Shown in pieces: positions 1 through 6,798 of a stretch of DNA of 9,850 bases. Numbering within the stretch: the stretch's first letter is position 1; each line of letters begins with the position of its first letter. Both the position numbers and the translations under genes were made by a program. The notes beneath the pieces are model-generated. The model saw only the letters and a list, made by a program, of their open reading frames with translations, did not search any database and was not told the origin of the DNA. Origin of the DNA: Candidatus Omnitrophota bacterium (GTDB lineage Bacteria > Omnitrophota > Gorgyraeia > Gygaellales > Profunditerraquicolaceae); assembly GCA_028717985.1 (NCBI GenBank), contig JAQUMS010000026.1, forward strand, positions 1 to 9,850. Direction: 5' to 3'.

Positions 1-1
1 T

Positions 2-1795
2 TTTCTTGAGCATGACGACGCGAACCGCGCTCTGATGGGATCTAACATGCAGCGTCAGGCAGTACCTTTAATGATTACCGATCCTCCTGTTGTCGGGACC
101 GGTATGGAAAAAAAGGTCGCGTATGACTCCGGAATGGTGGTAATTTCCGAAGAAGCCGGAAAAGTAAATAAAGTCGACGCGTTTGCCATTACAGTGGGGA
201 AACGGACATATCAATTAAAGAAATTTTTGCGTACTAACGCGGATACGTGCTTAAATCAGCGTCCTATCGTTAAACTCGGAGAGCACGTTGAAAAAGGACA
301 GGTTATAGCTGATGGCATGGGAACACGATATGGTGAACTTGCCCTCGGTAAAAATATTCTTGTTGCGTTTCTTCCCTGGAGGGGATACAACTTTGAGGAC
401 GCTATTATTATCAGCGAAAAGCTGATTAAAGATGATGCGTTTACTTCAATCCATGTGAAAGAATTTGAAGTTGAGGCGATTGAAACCCGTTTGGGGAATG
501 AAGAAGTAACTAGGGATATTCCCAATGTCAGCGAAGAGTCTTTGAAGAATCTTGATGCCGGCGGTATTGTGAGGATCGGAGCGGAAATTACGCCCGGAGA
601 TATTCTTGTCGGAAAAGTGACTCCAAAAACCGAGTCTGAATTATCTCCCGAAGAACGCCTGCTTCGCGCAATCTTTGGCGAAAAAGCGTCAGATGTGCGT
701 GATACCTCCTTGACGGTTCCTCCCGGAGTGGAAGGCGTGGTTGTTGATGTGCATGTCTTTCAGCGGAAAGAACGAGGTCGTAAATCTAAAGAGGAAAAGA
801 AGAGAGAAATTGAAAAAATCAAGGAAATCAAAGCGTACTATAAACAGGAAATTGAATACCTTGAAGCGGAAAAAATAACCCGTTTAAGCCAGCTCTTAGG
901 CGTGGATAAATCAAAGGTTGAACGTGTTAATATAAACGATAACGAAGAAGCTAAAATGCTTGTGATTTCTTACGACGAGCAGATTCAAGAACTCGTTGCC
1001 GAACAACAGCAGGAAATTGAAAAAGTCAAGCGCGGCGATGAACTTCCCGCGGGTGTTTTGAAGCGTGTCGTTGTTTATATTGCGACCAAGCGCAAGCTTC
1101 AGGTCGGGGATAAATTATCAGGCCGGCACGGGAACAAAGGTGTTGTGGCAAAAATCTTGCCTGAGGAAGAAATGCCGTATCTTCCTGATGGCACACCGGT
1201 AGAAATAGTCCTTAATCCTTTGGGTGTTCCTTCCCGTATGAACATCGGGCAGATCCTGGAAACTCATTTGGGCTGGGCTGCGCGCGCGCTCGGGTTTTAT
1301 ACAATGAGCCCCGTGTTTGACGGCGCTACCGAGGCCGAGATTAAAGATATGTTGATTAAAGCAAATTTGCCGCCCGACGGAAAAATTCAGTTGTCTGACG
1401 GTTACACCGGCGAGAAGTTTGACCAAAAAGTCACCGTCGGATATATATATATGATGAAATTAATTCATCTTGTGGATGAAAAAATTCATGCCCGCGCAAT
1501 AGGTCCGTATTCGCTGGTTACGCAGCAGCCGTTAGGCGGAAAAGCGCAGTTCGGAGGCCAGAGGCTGGGAGAGATGGAAGTGTGGGCGTTGGAAGCGTAT
1601 GGCGCCGCGTATACTCTCCAGGAAATGCTTACAGTTAAAAGCGACGATGTCTCCGGAAGGACCAGGATCTACGAAGCGATTGTCAAAGGAGAACAGCGGT
1701 TAACACACGGTACTCCTGAGTCTTTCAACGTTTTGATCAAAGAATTGCAGGGCTTGTCATTAGATATCCGGTTGGACAAATTAGATAAAAAGTGA
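2..1795 (+). CDS. rpoB: RNA polymerase beta subunit, C-terminal part (5' end outside window)
   Basis: This is the beta subunit of DNA-directed RNA polymerase, which forms one side of the active-site cleft. The frame is open from base 2 (F-L-E-H-D-D-A-N-R-A-L-M), which aligns to about E. coli residue 670. The ATG at 35 is therefore internal and about half the protein lies upstream. 597 residues are present. The catalytic-face residues are intact: E-D at 395-400 (E. coli E813/D814), Lys at 1088-1090 and 1112-1114 in the segment K-R-K-L-Q-V-G-D-K (K1065/K1073), and His at 1487-1489 (H1237). Of the rifampicin contacts only Arg687 is in the window (53-55), and it is unchanged. A charged, coiled-coil-like insertion lies at about 758-1033, matching E. 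coli betai9. The E. coli betai11 insertion is missing: L-E-T-H-L-G-W runs almost directly into S-P-V-F-D-G near 1265-1322. The C-terminus (P-E-S-F-N-V-L) is normal. The TGA stop overlaps the rpoC ribosome binding site. Confidence 0.99.
   Translation, partial: FLEHDDANRALMGSNMQRQAVPLMITDPPVVGTGMEKKVAYDSGMVVISEEAGKVNKVDAFAITVGKRTYQLKKFLRTNADTCLNQRPIVKLGEHVEKGQVIADGMGTRYGELALGKNILVAFLPWRGYNFEDAIIISEKLIKDDAFTSIHVKEFEVEAIETRLGNEEVTRDIPNVSEESLKNLDAGGIVRIGAEITPGDILVGKVTPKTESELSPEERLLRAIFGEKASDVRDTSLTVPPGVEGVVVDVHVFQRKERGRKSKEEKKREIEKIKEIKAYYKQEIEYLEAEKITRLSQLLGVDKSKVERVNINDNEEAKMLVISYDEQIQELVAEQQQEIEKVKRGDELPAGVLKRVVVYIATKRKLQVGDKLSGRHGNKGVVAKILPEEEMPYLPDGTPVEIVLNPLGVPSRMNIGQILETHLGWAARALGFYTMSPVFDGATEAEIKDMLIKANLPPDGKIQLSDGYTGEKFDQKVTVGYIYMMKLIHLVDEKIHARAIGPYSLVTQQPLGGKAQFGGQRLGEMEVWALEAYGAAYTLQEMLTVKSDDVSGRTRIYEAIVKGEQRLTHGTPESFNVLIKELQGLSLDIRLDKLDKK
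1441..1452 (+). repeat. (AT)6 dinucleotide tract inside rpoB
   Basis: Six perfect AT units lie inside the rpoB frame and encode the conserved G-Y-I-Y-M segment, using TAT, ATA and TAT codons. The protein sequence is normal across it, so this is a compositional oddity in a conserved gene and not a disruption. Confidence 0.9.
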
Positions 1796-1798
1796 GGA
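1794..1798 (+). promoter_or_regulatory. Ribosome binding site of rpoC, overlapping the rpoB stop codon
   Basis: GAGGA begins at the second base of the rpoB TGA and ends 8 nt before the ATG at 1807. The overlap suggests that ribosomes finishing rpoB help load rpoC (inference), which would favour equal amounts of beta and beta'. A second ATG follows directly at 1810, 11 nt from the motif, so initiation at either codon is possible. Confidence 0.75.
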
Positions 1799-1806
1799 TA
1801 TAACAT

Positions 1807-4800
1807 ATGATGGAAGAAGTTGTAGCATTCGATAGTATTTCAGTTCGCCTCGCGTCCCCGCAGATTATCAGGTCATGGTCTAAGGGTGAGGTTAAGAAAG
1901 CGGAGACCATCAATTACCGCACGTTGAAACCCGAAAAAGACGGTTTGTTCTGTGAAAGGATTTTTGGGCCGGTGCATGATTGGGAATGCAACTGCGGAAA
2001 ATATAAAGGTATTAAATTTAAGGGGATCACCTGCGACCGCTGCGGTGTAACTATTGACCGTTCTTCAGTACGAAGAGAGCGAATGGGGCATATTGAGCTT
2101 GCGGCTCCCGTTACTCATATCTGGTTTTTTAAAGTTTTACCCAGCCGTATCGCTTCATTGCTTGACTTGAGCTTACGAGAGATTGAAAAAGTCGTATATT
2201 ACGAAGAGTATGTGGTTATAGATCCGGCGACAACACCGTTAAAGAAAAATGAACTTCTTTCCGAAGATGAATATAACGCCGCGATGGAAAAATACGGAGG
2301 GAAATTTAAGGCGAAAATCGGTGCGGAAGCCATACAGGAGTTATTGAGGGAACTTGATTTGGACAGTTTCTGCAAGAAGTTACGCCGTGATTTAGAAAAA
2401 TCGAAAGAGGCGTTGGCTAACCGTAAAATTTTAAAGACCCTTCAGATTGCTGAAGATTTCAGGAAATCCGACAATAAAGCTGAGTGGATGATTATGGAGG
2501 TTTTACCTGTTATCCCTCCAGATTTGCGGCCGTTGGTTCCTTTGGACGGAGGGCGTTTTGCCACGTCTGATTTGAATGATTTATACCGCCGCGTGATCAA
2601 CAGGAACAATCGTTTAAGAAAATTGATAGAGTTAAACGCCCCGGATATTATTATCCGGAACGAAAAACGCATGCTTCAGGAAGCTGTTGACGCCCTTTTG
2701 GATAACGGCAGGCACGGCAGGCCGGTAGTCGGAGCGAATAACCGTCCGCTTAAATCTTTATCCGATATGTTAAAAGGCAAACAGGGGCGTTTCCGTCAGA
2801 ATCTTTTAGGGAAACGCGTCGATTATTCAGGCCGATCGGTCATCGTTGTGGGCCCTGAGTTGAAACTTCATGAATGCGGTTTGCCTAAACAGATGGCGTT
2901 GGAACTTTTTGAACCGTTTATTATAAAGAAATTAAAAGAAAAAGGATTTGTTCATACGATCAAAGGCGCCAGAAGGATGATTGGCCATGAAAAAATAGAA
3001 GTTTGGGACATTCTTGATGAAGTTATTAAGGATCATCCCGTGCTTTTAAACCGTGCGCCGACACTTCACCGTTTGAGCCTTCAGGCGTTCCAGCCGGTAT
3101 TGATCGAAGGAAAAGCTATTAAGCTGCATCCTCTGGTCTGCACCGGGTTTAACGCGGATTTTGACGGAGATCAGATGGCTGTGCATGTGCCTTTGTCGTT
3201 GGAAGCCCAGCTTGAAGCGAAAGTGCTGATGCTGTCGATCAATAATATTTTTTCACCTGCCAGCGGAAAACCGATTGTCACACCGACACAGGATATCGTT
3301 TTAGGTTTATCGTATATGTCTAAAATGAAGAACGGCGCCAGAGGTGAAAATAAAGTTTTCGGCAACGCAGAAGAAGTTTTAATAGCGTACGAAGATAAAG
3401 TTATTGATCTTCACGCGAAAATAAAGCTTCGCGTCAGCAGTGTTTTTGATTTAACAGAAAAGAAAGTGGTCCCTGAAAAACAGATCATAGTGACTACTCC
3501 CGGGCGAGTTATGTTGAATGAGATACTTCCCGCGGGATTCGGTTTTGTAAACAAAGAATTCAACAAAAGCAATATCGGTGAAGTGGTTGCCAGTTGTTAT
3601 AAGCGTTTCGGACATACCCGGGTCATTCAGCTGTTGGATGACGCGAAAAAACTTGGGTTTGACATGGCTACTATCGGCGGATTATCCATTGCCGTTGAGG
3701 ATTTGGTCATTCCGGAAGCAAAACAACAGGTTTTAAAAGAGGCACGAGACGAAGTCGCTAAAGTTGAAGATCAATACCGAAAAGGCGCTATTACGGATAA
3801 AGAAAGATATAATAAAGTTATCGATATATGGACCCACGCTACTGACAGGGTTTCTGATTTGCTCTTTAAGGGTATGGACCCGTTTAATCCGATCTTCATG
3901 ATGGCGGATTCCGGCGCCCGTGGTTCCAAGATGCAGGTCCGTCAGCTCTCAGGTATGCGCGGTCTTATGGCAAAACCTTCTGGTGAAATTATTGAGAATC
4001 CAATCACCGCTAATTTTCGTGAAGGTCTTACCGTTCTGGAATATTTTATTTCCACGCACGGCGCCCGTAAGGGATTGGCTGATACCGCGTTGAAAACGGC
4101 TGATGCCGGATACCTGACCAGGCGTCTTGTGGATGTTACCCAGGAAGTTATTGTTACTGAAAATGATTGCGGGACCTTGAACGGTATAACTATTGAACCG
4201 ATTACTGAAGGTAATGAAGTCGTCGTCAGTTTACGGGACAGAATTATCGGAAGGGTCGCTCTTGATAACGTCGTTGATATTATCACCGATGAAGTTATAG
4301 TTGAGCAGGGACAGGAAATCACCGAATTAAAAGCCGAAATGATTGAAAAGCTTGGTATTGAAAAAATCCGTATCAGAAGCGTGTTGACCTGTGAGGCTGA
4401 ACGGGGAACATGTATCAAGTGTTACGGAAGAAACCTGGCTACGGGAAGGCTTGTGGAAGTCGGAGAAGCGGTCGGCGTTATCGCCGCCCAGAGTATCGGG
4501 GAACCCGGGACCCAGCTGACATTGAGAACATTCCATATCGGCGGTACGGCGTCCAGAAGCGTTGAACAGTCGTTCATTAATTCGAAAAATAAAGGTGTTG
4601 TTAAATATCATAATCTGCGCGTGGCCTCGAAAAAGAAAGAATTCGTTGTTTTGAACAGGAACGGCGCGGTTACCATTAATGATAAAGAAGGCCGCGAACT
4701 TGAGCGTTATCTGGTTCCTCAAGGTGCGTTTATCGCGATAAAAGACGGCGATGAAATCGCCAAAGATGTTTCTATTGTCCGCTGGGATCCGTATACTCAG

Positions 4801-5850
4801 CCGATTTTGACCGAAGTAGGCGGAAAGGTTAAGTATGAGGATTTGCTTGAAGGCTCGACGGTTATGCAGGAATTAAATCCTGTCACGAAGCTTACCGAGC
4901 ATGTTGTTGTCGAGCATAAACAGGAATTTCATCCCCAAATACTTATTCTTGACGACAAGAACGAGTTGATGGGTTTATATCCTATTCCTATCGGAGCTCA
5001 TATTCTTGTTAAAGACGGACAGATGGCTGAAGCGGGCGATCTTATCGCGAAAATTCCCCGTCTTTCCGTTAAGACAAGGGATATTACAGGAGGTTTGCCG
5101 CGCGTCGCCGAATTATTTGAAGCGCGCCGTCCTAAAGATCCGGCTATTATCAGCGAAATTGACGGGTTCGTGGAATTCGGGCAGACTAAAAAAGGCCAGC
5201 GTGTTATTATTGTCAGGTCTCCGACAGGTATGTCCCGTGAATATGTTATTCCTCACGGCAAACATCCCAATGTGTACAAAGGCGACAAAGTTTTTGCCGG
5301 CCAGCAGCTTACAGACGGTCCCGTGGTTTTACAGGACATTCTTCGTGTCTGCGGCGATAAGGTCCTTCAGGAATATCTCGCGAATGAAGTTCAGGAAGTA
5401 TATCGTTTGCAGGGTGTTCACATAAATGATAAGCATATAGAGATTATTATCAGACAGATGTTGAAAAAAGTGCGTATTGAAGAGCCGGGAGATACAGATT
5501 TTCTGGCCCATCAACACGTTGATAAATGGCAGTTCCAGCAGGAAAACGCGAAAGTTGCAAAGAAAGGCGGCAAGCCGGCACAGGCAACCCCGCTTCTTCT
5601 GGGTATCACCAAGGCGTCATTGACTACCGATAGTTTTATTTCCGCGGCGAGTTTTCAGGAAACAACCCGTATGTTGACTGAAGCAGCATCCGCCGGGAAA
5701 CATGACGACCTGTTTGGATTAAAAGAAAACATCATTGTCGGTCATCTTATCCCCGCTGGTACCGGTTTCCGGACACACAGGGATATTGAAATTCTCAAAG
5801 CTGTCGAAGAAAAACAGCCTGAGGTTCAACCGGCAGGAGCAAAGGAATAA
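1807..5850 (+). CDS. rpoC: RNA polymerase beta' subunit
   Basis: This is the largest polymerase subunit and holds the catalytic magnesium. It is complete at 1347 residues and begins M-M-E-E-V-V-A-F-D-S as expected. In order it shows: zinc site 1 (C61, C63, C76, C79); the sigma-binding clamp helices near residues 255-300 (R-N-N-R-L-R-K-L); switch 2 (R-F-R-Q-N-L-L-G-K-R, 328-337); the catalytic N-A-D-F-D-G-D with D451, D453 and D455; the F-loop (M-A-D-S-G-A-R-G-S); the bridge helix around 743-775, with H751, R754 and K755 matching E. coli H777, R780 and K781; zinc site 2 (C788, C862, C869, C872); and the trigger loop with L906, R907 and H910. About 170 residues between the trigger-loop helices (roughly 917-1088) are an SI3-type insertion of the kind found in E. 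coli but absent from Bacillus. E. coli has Met at the L906 position. The gene is followed by rpsL after only 4 nt. Confidence 0.99.
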   Translation: MMEEVVAFDSISVRLASPQIIRSWSKGEVKKAETINYRTLKPEKDGLFCERIFGPVHDWECNCGKYKGIKFKGITCDRCGVTIDRSSVRRERMGHIELAAPVTHIWFFKVLPSRIASLLDLSLREIEKVVYYEEYVVIDPATTPLKKNELLSEDEYNAAMEKYGGKFKAKIGAEAIQELLRELDLDSFCKKLRRDLEKSKEALANRKILKTLQIAEDFRKSDNKAEWMIMEVLPVIPPDLRPLVPLDGGRFATSDLNDLYRRVINRNNRLRKLIELNAPDIIIRNEKRMLQEAVDALLDNGRHGRPVVGANNRPLKSLSDMLKGKQGRFRQNLLGKRVDYSGRSVIVVGPELKLHECGLPKQMALELFEPFIIKKLKEKGFVHTIKGARRMIGHEKIEVWDILDEVIKDHPVLLNRAPTLHRLSLQAFQPVLIEGKAIKLHPLVCTGFNADFDGDQMAVHVPLSLEAQLEAKVLMLSINNIFSPASGKPIVTPTQDIVLGLSYMSKMKNGARGENKVFGNAEEVLIAYEDKVIDLHAKIKLRVSSVFDLTEKKVVPEKQIIVTTPGRVMLNEILPAGFGFVNKEFNKSNIGEVVASCYKRFGHTRVIQLLDDAKKLGFDMATIGGLSIAVEDLVIPEAKQQVLKEARDEVAKVEDQYRKGAITDKERYNKVIDIWTHATDRVSDLLFKGMDPFNPIFMMADSGARGSKMQVRQLSGMRGLMAKPSGEIIENPITANFREGLTVLEYFISTHGARKGLADTALKTADAGYLTRRLVDVTQEVIVTENDCGTLNGITIEPITEGNEVVVSLRDRIIGRVALDNVVDIITDEVIVEQGQEITELKAEMIEKLGIEKIRIRSVLTCEAERGTCIKCYGRNLATGRLVEVGEAVGVIAAQSIGEPGTQLTLRTFHIGGTASRSVEQSFINSKNKGVVKYHNLRVASKKKEFVVLNRNGAVTINDKEGRELERYLVPQGAFIAIKDGDEIAKDVSIVRWDPYTQPILTEVGGKVKYEDLLEGSTVMQELNPVTKLTEHVVVEHKQEFHPQILILDDKNELMGLYPIPIGAHILVKDGQMAEAGDLIAKIPRLSVKTRDITGGLPRVAELFEARRPKDPAIISEIDGFVEFGQTKKGQRVIIVRSPTGMSREYVIPHGKHPNVYKGDKVFAGQQLTDGPVVLQDILRVCGDKVLQEYLANEVQEVYRLQGVHINDKHIEIIIRQMLKKVRIEEPGDTDFLAHQHVDKWQFQQENAKVAKKGGKPAQATPLLLGITKASLTTDSFISAASFQETTRMLTEAASAGKHDDLFGLKENIIVGHLIPAGTGFRTHRDIEILKAVEEKQPEVQPAGAKE
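5842..5846 (+). promoter_or_regulatory. Ribosome binding site of rpsL, inside the last codons of rpoC
   Basis: AAGGA ends 8 nt before the ATG at 5855. A second match, AGGAG, lies at 5835-5839. Both lie in the 3' end of rpoC. They support the start at 5855 over an in-frame ATG at 5735, which would add 40 residues foreign to S12. Confidence 0.7.
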
Positions 5851-5854
5851 TACT

Positions 5855-6232
5855 ATGCCAACAATTTCGCAGCTCATCAGGTTCGGCAGAAATCCCAAAC
5901 ATAAAAAATCAAAATCAATGGCGTTGAAAAAATGCCCTCAGAGAAGAGGTGTTTGTATCCAGGTGAAAACGATGACACCGAAAAAACCAAACTCTGCTTT
6001 GCGAAAAATAGCGCGTGTTCGGTTAACAACCGGCATTGAAGTTACCGCGTATATTCCGGGTGAAGGGCATAATTTGCAGGAACACTCGATTGTTTTGGTC
6101 CGTGGCGGCCGTGTAAAAGATCTTCCCGGTGTGCGTTACCATATTGTAAGGGGAACCCTTGATTCCGCGGGAGTGAACCAGCGCAGGAGATCACGTTCTA
6201 AATACGGAGCTAAACGTCCGAAAGCAAGCTAA
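5855..6232 (+). CDS. rpsL: 30S ribosomal protein S12
   Basis: S12 sits at the decoding centre of the small subunit and contributes to codon-anticodon accuracy. The protein is 125 residues, the usual bacterial length. It starts M-P-T-I-S-Q-L-I-R and contains the family signatures T-P-K-K-P-N-S-A-L-R-K (41-51) and G-G-R-V-K-D-L-P-G-V (84-93). The two lysines whose change commonly gives streptomycin resistance in E. coli, K43 and K88 counting the initiator Met, are both Lys, so the protein has the streptomycin-sensitive form at these sites. D89, the residue that is methylthiolated in E. coli, is also present. The start at 5855 is chosen from homology and the AAGGA motif just upstream. The gene directly follows rpoC, with no L7Ae-like gene (ybxF) in between as Bacillus has. 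Confidence 0.98.
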   Translation: MPTISQLIRFGRNPKHKKSKSMALKKCPQRRGVCIQVKTMTPKKPNSALRKIARVRLTTGIEVTAYIPGEGHNLQEHSIVLVRGGRVKDLPGVRYHIVRGTLDSAGVNQRRRSRSKYGAKRPKAS

Positions 6233-6253
6233 TCTGAAACAATCACCATAACC

Positions 6254-6258
6254 AGGAG
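6254..6258 (+). promoter_or_regulatory. Ribosome binding site of rpsG, long spacing
   Basis: AGGAG lies 12 nt before the ATG at 6271, longer than the usual 5-9 nt. A weaker purine run, AGAGAG, lies closer, at 6263-6268. I see no stable hairpin in the 38-nt rpsL-rpsG gap. Confidence 0.5.
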
Positions 6259-6270
6259 CATAAGAGAGAC

Positions 6271-6741
6271 ATGAGAAGAAGAAAAGCAACAAAAAGAGAA
6301 GTATTACCCGACCCTAAATTTAACAGTAAAGTTGTCGCCCGATTTATCAATATGATGATGAATGAAGGCAAAAAAGCCGTCGCGGAAAGAATTGTTTACG
6401 GAGCTTTTGACGTTATGAAAAACCAGCTTAATGAACCCGATATTCTCAAAGTGTTTCATAAGGCCATTGATAACGCCAGGCCCCGCCTTGAAGTAAAGCC
6501 GAGAAGAATCGGCGGCGCGACCTATCAGGTTCCGATTGAAGTCAGACAGGATAGGGGAACTTCCATCGCGTTACGCTGGATGAAGGATTTCGCGGTGGGA
6601 AAAAAAGGCAAACCCATGAAATTCAAGCTTGCCGAAGAAATTATGTCCGCGTATAAAAATGAAGGTGCGGTTATCAAAAAGCGAGACGATACCCACAAAA
6701 TGGCCGAATCAAATAAAGCGTTCGCGCATTTGCGGTGGTGA
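6271..6741 (+). CDS. rpsG: 30S ribosomal protein S7
   Basis: S7 is a primary 16S rRNA-binding protein that nucleates assembly of the 30S head and lies near the exit site and mRNA channel. The protein is 156 residues, the standard bacterial length. It starts M-R-R-R-K-A and continues with V-L-P-D-P-K-F-N-S-K-V-V. It carries the conserved R-R-I-G-G-A-T-Y-Q-V-P-I-E-V segment that contacts rRNA, and the alpha-helical region with R-W-M-K-D-F and K-M-A-E-S-N-K-A-F-A-H. The C-terminus ends F-A-H-L-R-W without the tail found in E. coli K-12 S7. In E. coli, S7 represses its own operon by binding the roughly 100-nt rpsL-rpsG intercistronic region. Here that gap is only 38 nt, so this particular control is unlikely to exist in the same form. 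Confidence 0.98.
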   Translation: MRRRKATKREVLPDPKFNSKVVARFINMMMNEGKKAVAERIVYGAFDVMKNQLNEPDILKVFHKAIDNARPRLEVKPRRIGGATYQVPIEVRQDRGTSIALRWMKDFAVGKKGKPMKFKLAEEIMSAYKNEGAVIKKRDDTHKMAESNKAFAHLRW

Positions 6742-6798
6742 TCCGGTACTAAAGAAAAAGAAGCCAGCACTTAAAACATAAGGATTGAGATAAGAAAA
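6742..6798 (+). other. rpsG-fusA intergenic spacer with weak fusA ribosome binding site
   Basis: This A-rich 57-nt spacer is the longest non-coding stretch in the window. AAGGA at 6780-6784 is the best ribosome binding match but lies 14 nt from the fusA ATG at 6799. The nearer TAAGAAAA is only a weak purine run. I see no hairpin with a following T-run and no convincing promoter. Confidence 0.5.

Noticed and set aside
35..37. ATG at 35 as the start of a short RpoB
   Set aside because: The frame is open upstream to base 2 and encodes conserved RpoB residues, so the gene is cut by the window edge and this Met is internal.
1807..1812. Second ATG at 1810 as the rpoC start
   Set aside because: The first ATG has better spacing (8 nt) from GAGGA. 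The second remains possible and changes only one residue.
3942..4418. 158-codon minus-strand open frame antisense to rpoC
   Set aside because: It lies wholly within conserved rpoC, resembles no family I know, and has the composition expected of a reverse-complement shadow.
5006..5425. 139-codon plus-strand open frame in another phase of rpoC
   Set aside because: The rpoC frame is conserved throughout this region and the alternative product resembles nothing known to me.
5735..5854. In-frame upstream ATG at 5735 that would extend S12 by 40 residues
   Set aside because: The extra residues overlap rpoC and do not resemble S12. The ATG at 5855 gives the standard N-terminus and has a ribosome binding site.
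6742..6798. Possible internal promoter or terminator between rpsG and fusA
   Set aside because: The spacer is A-rich, but I found no properly spaced -35/-10 pair and no inverted repeat followed by a T-run.
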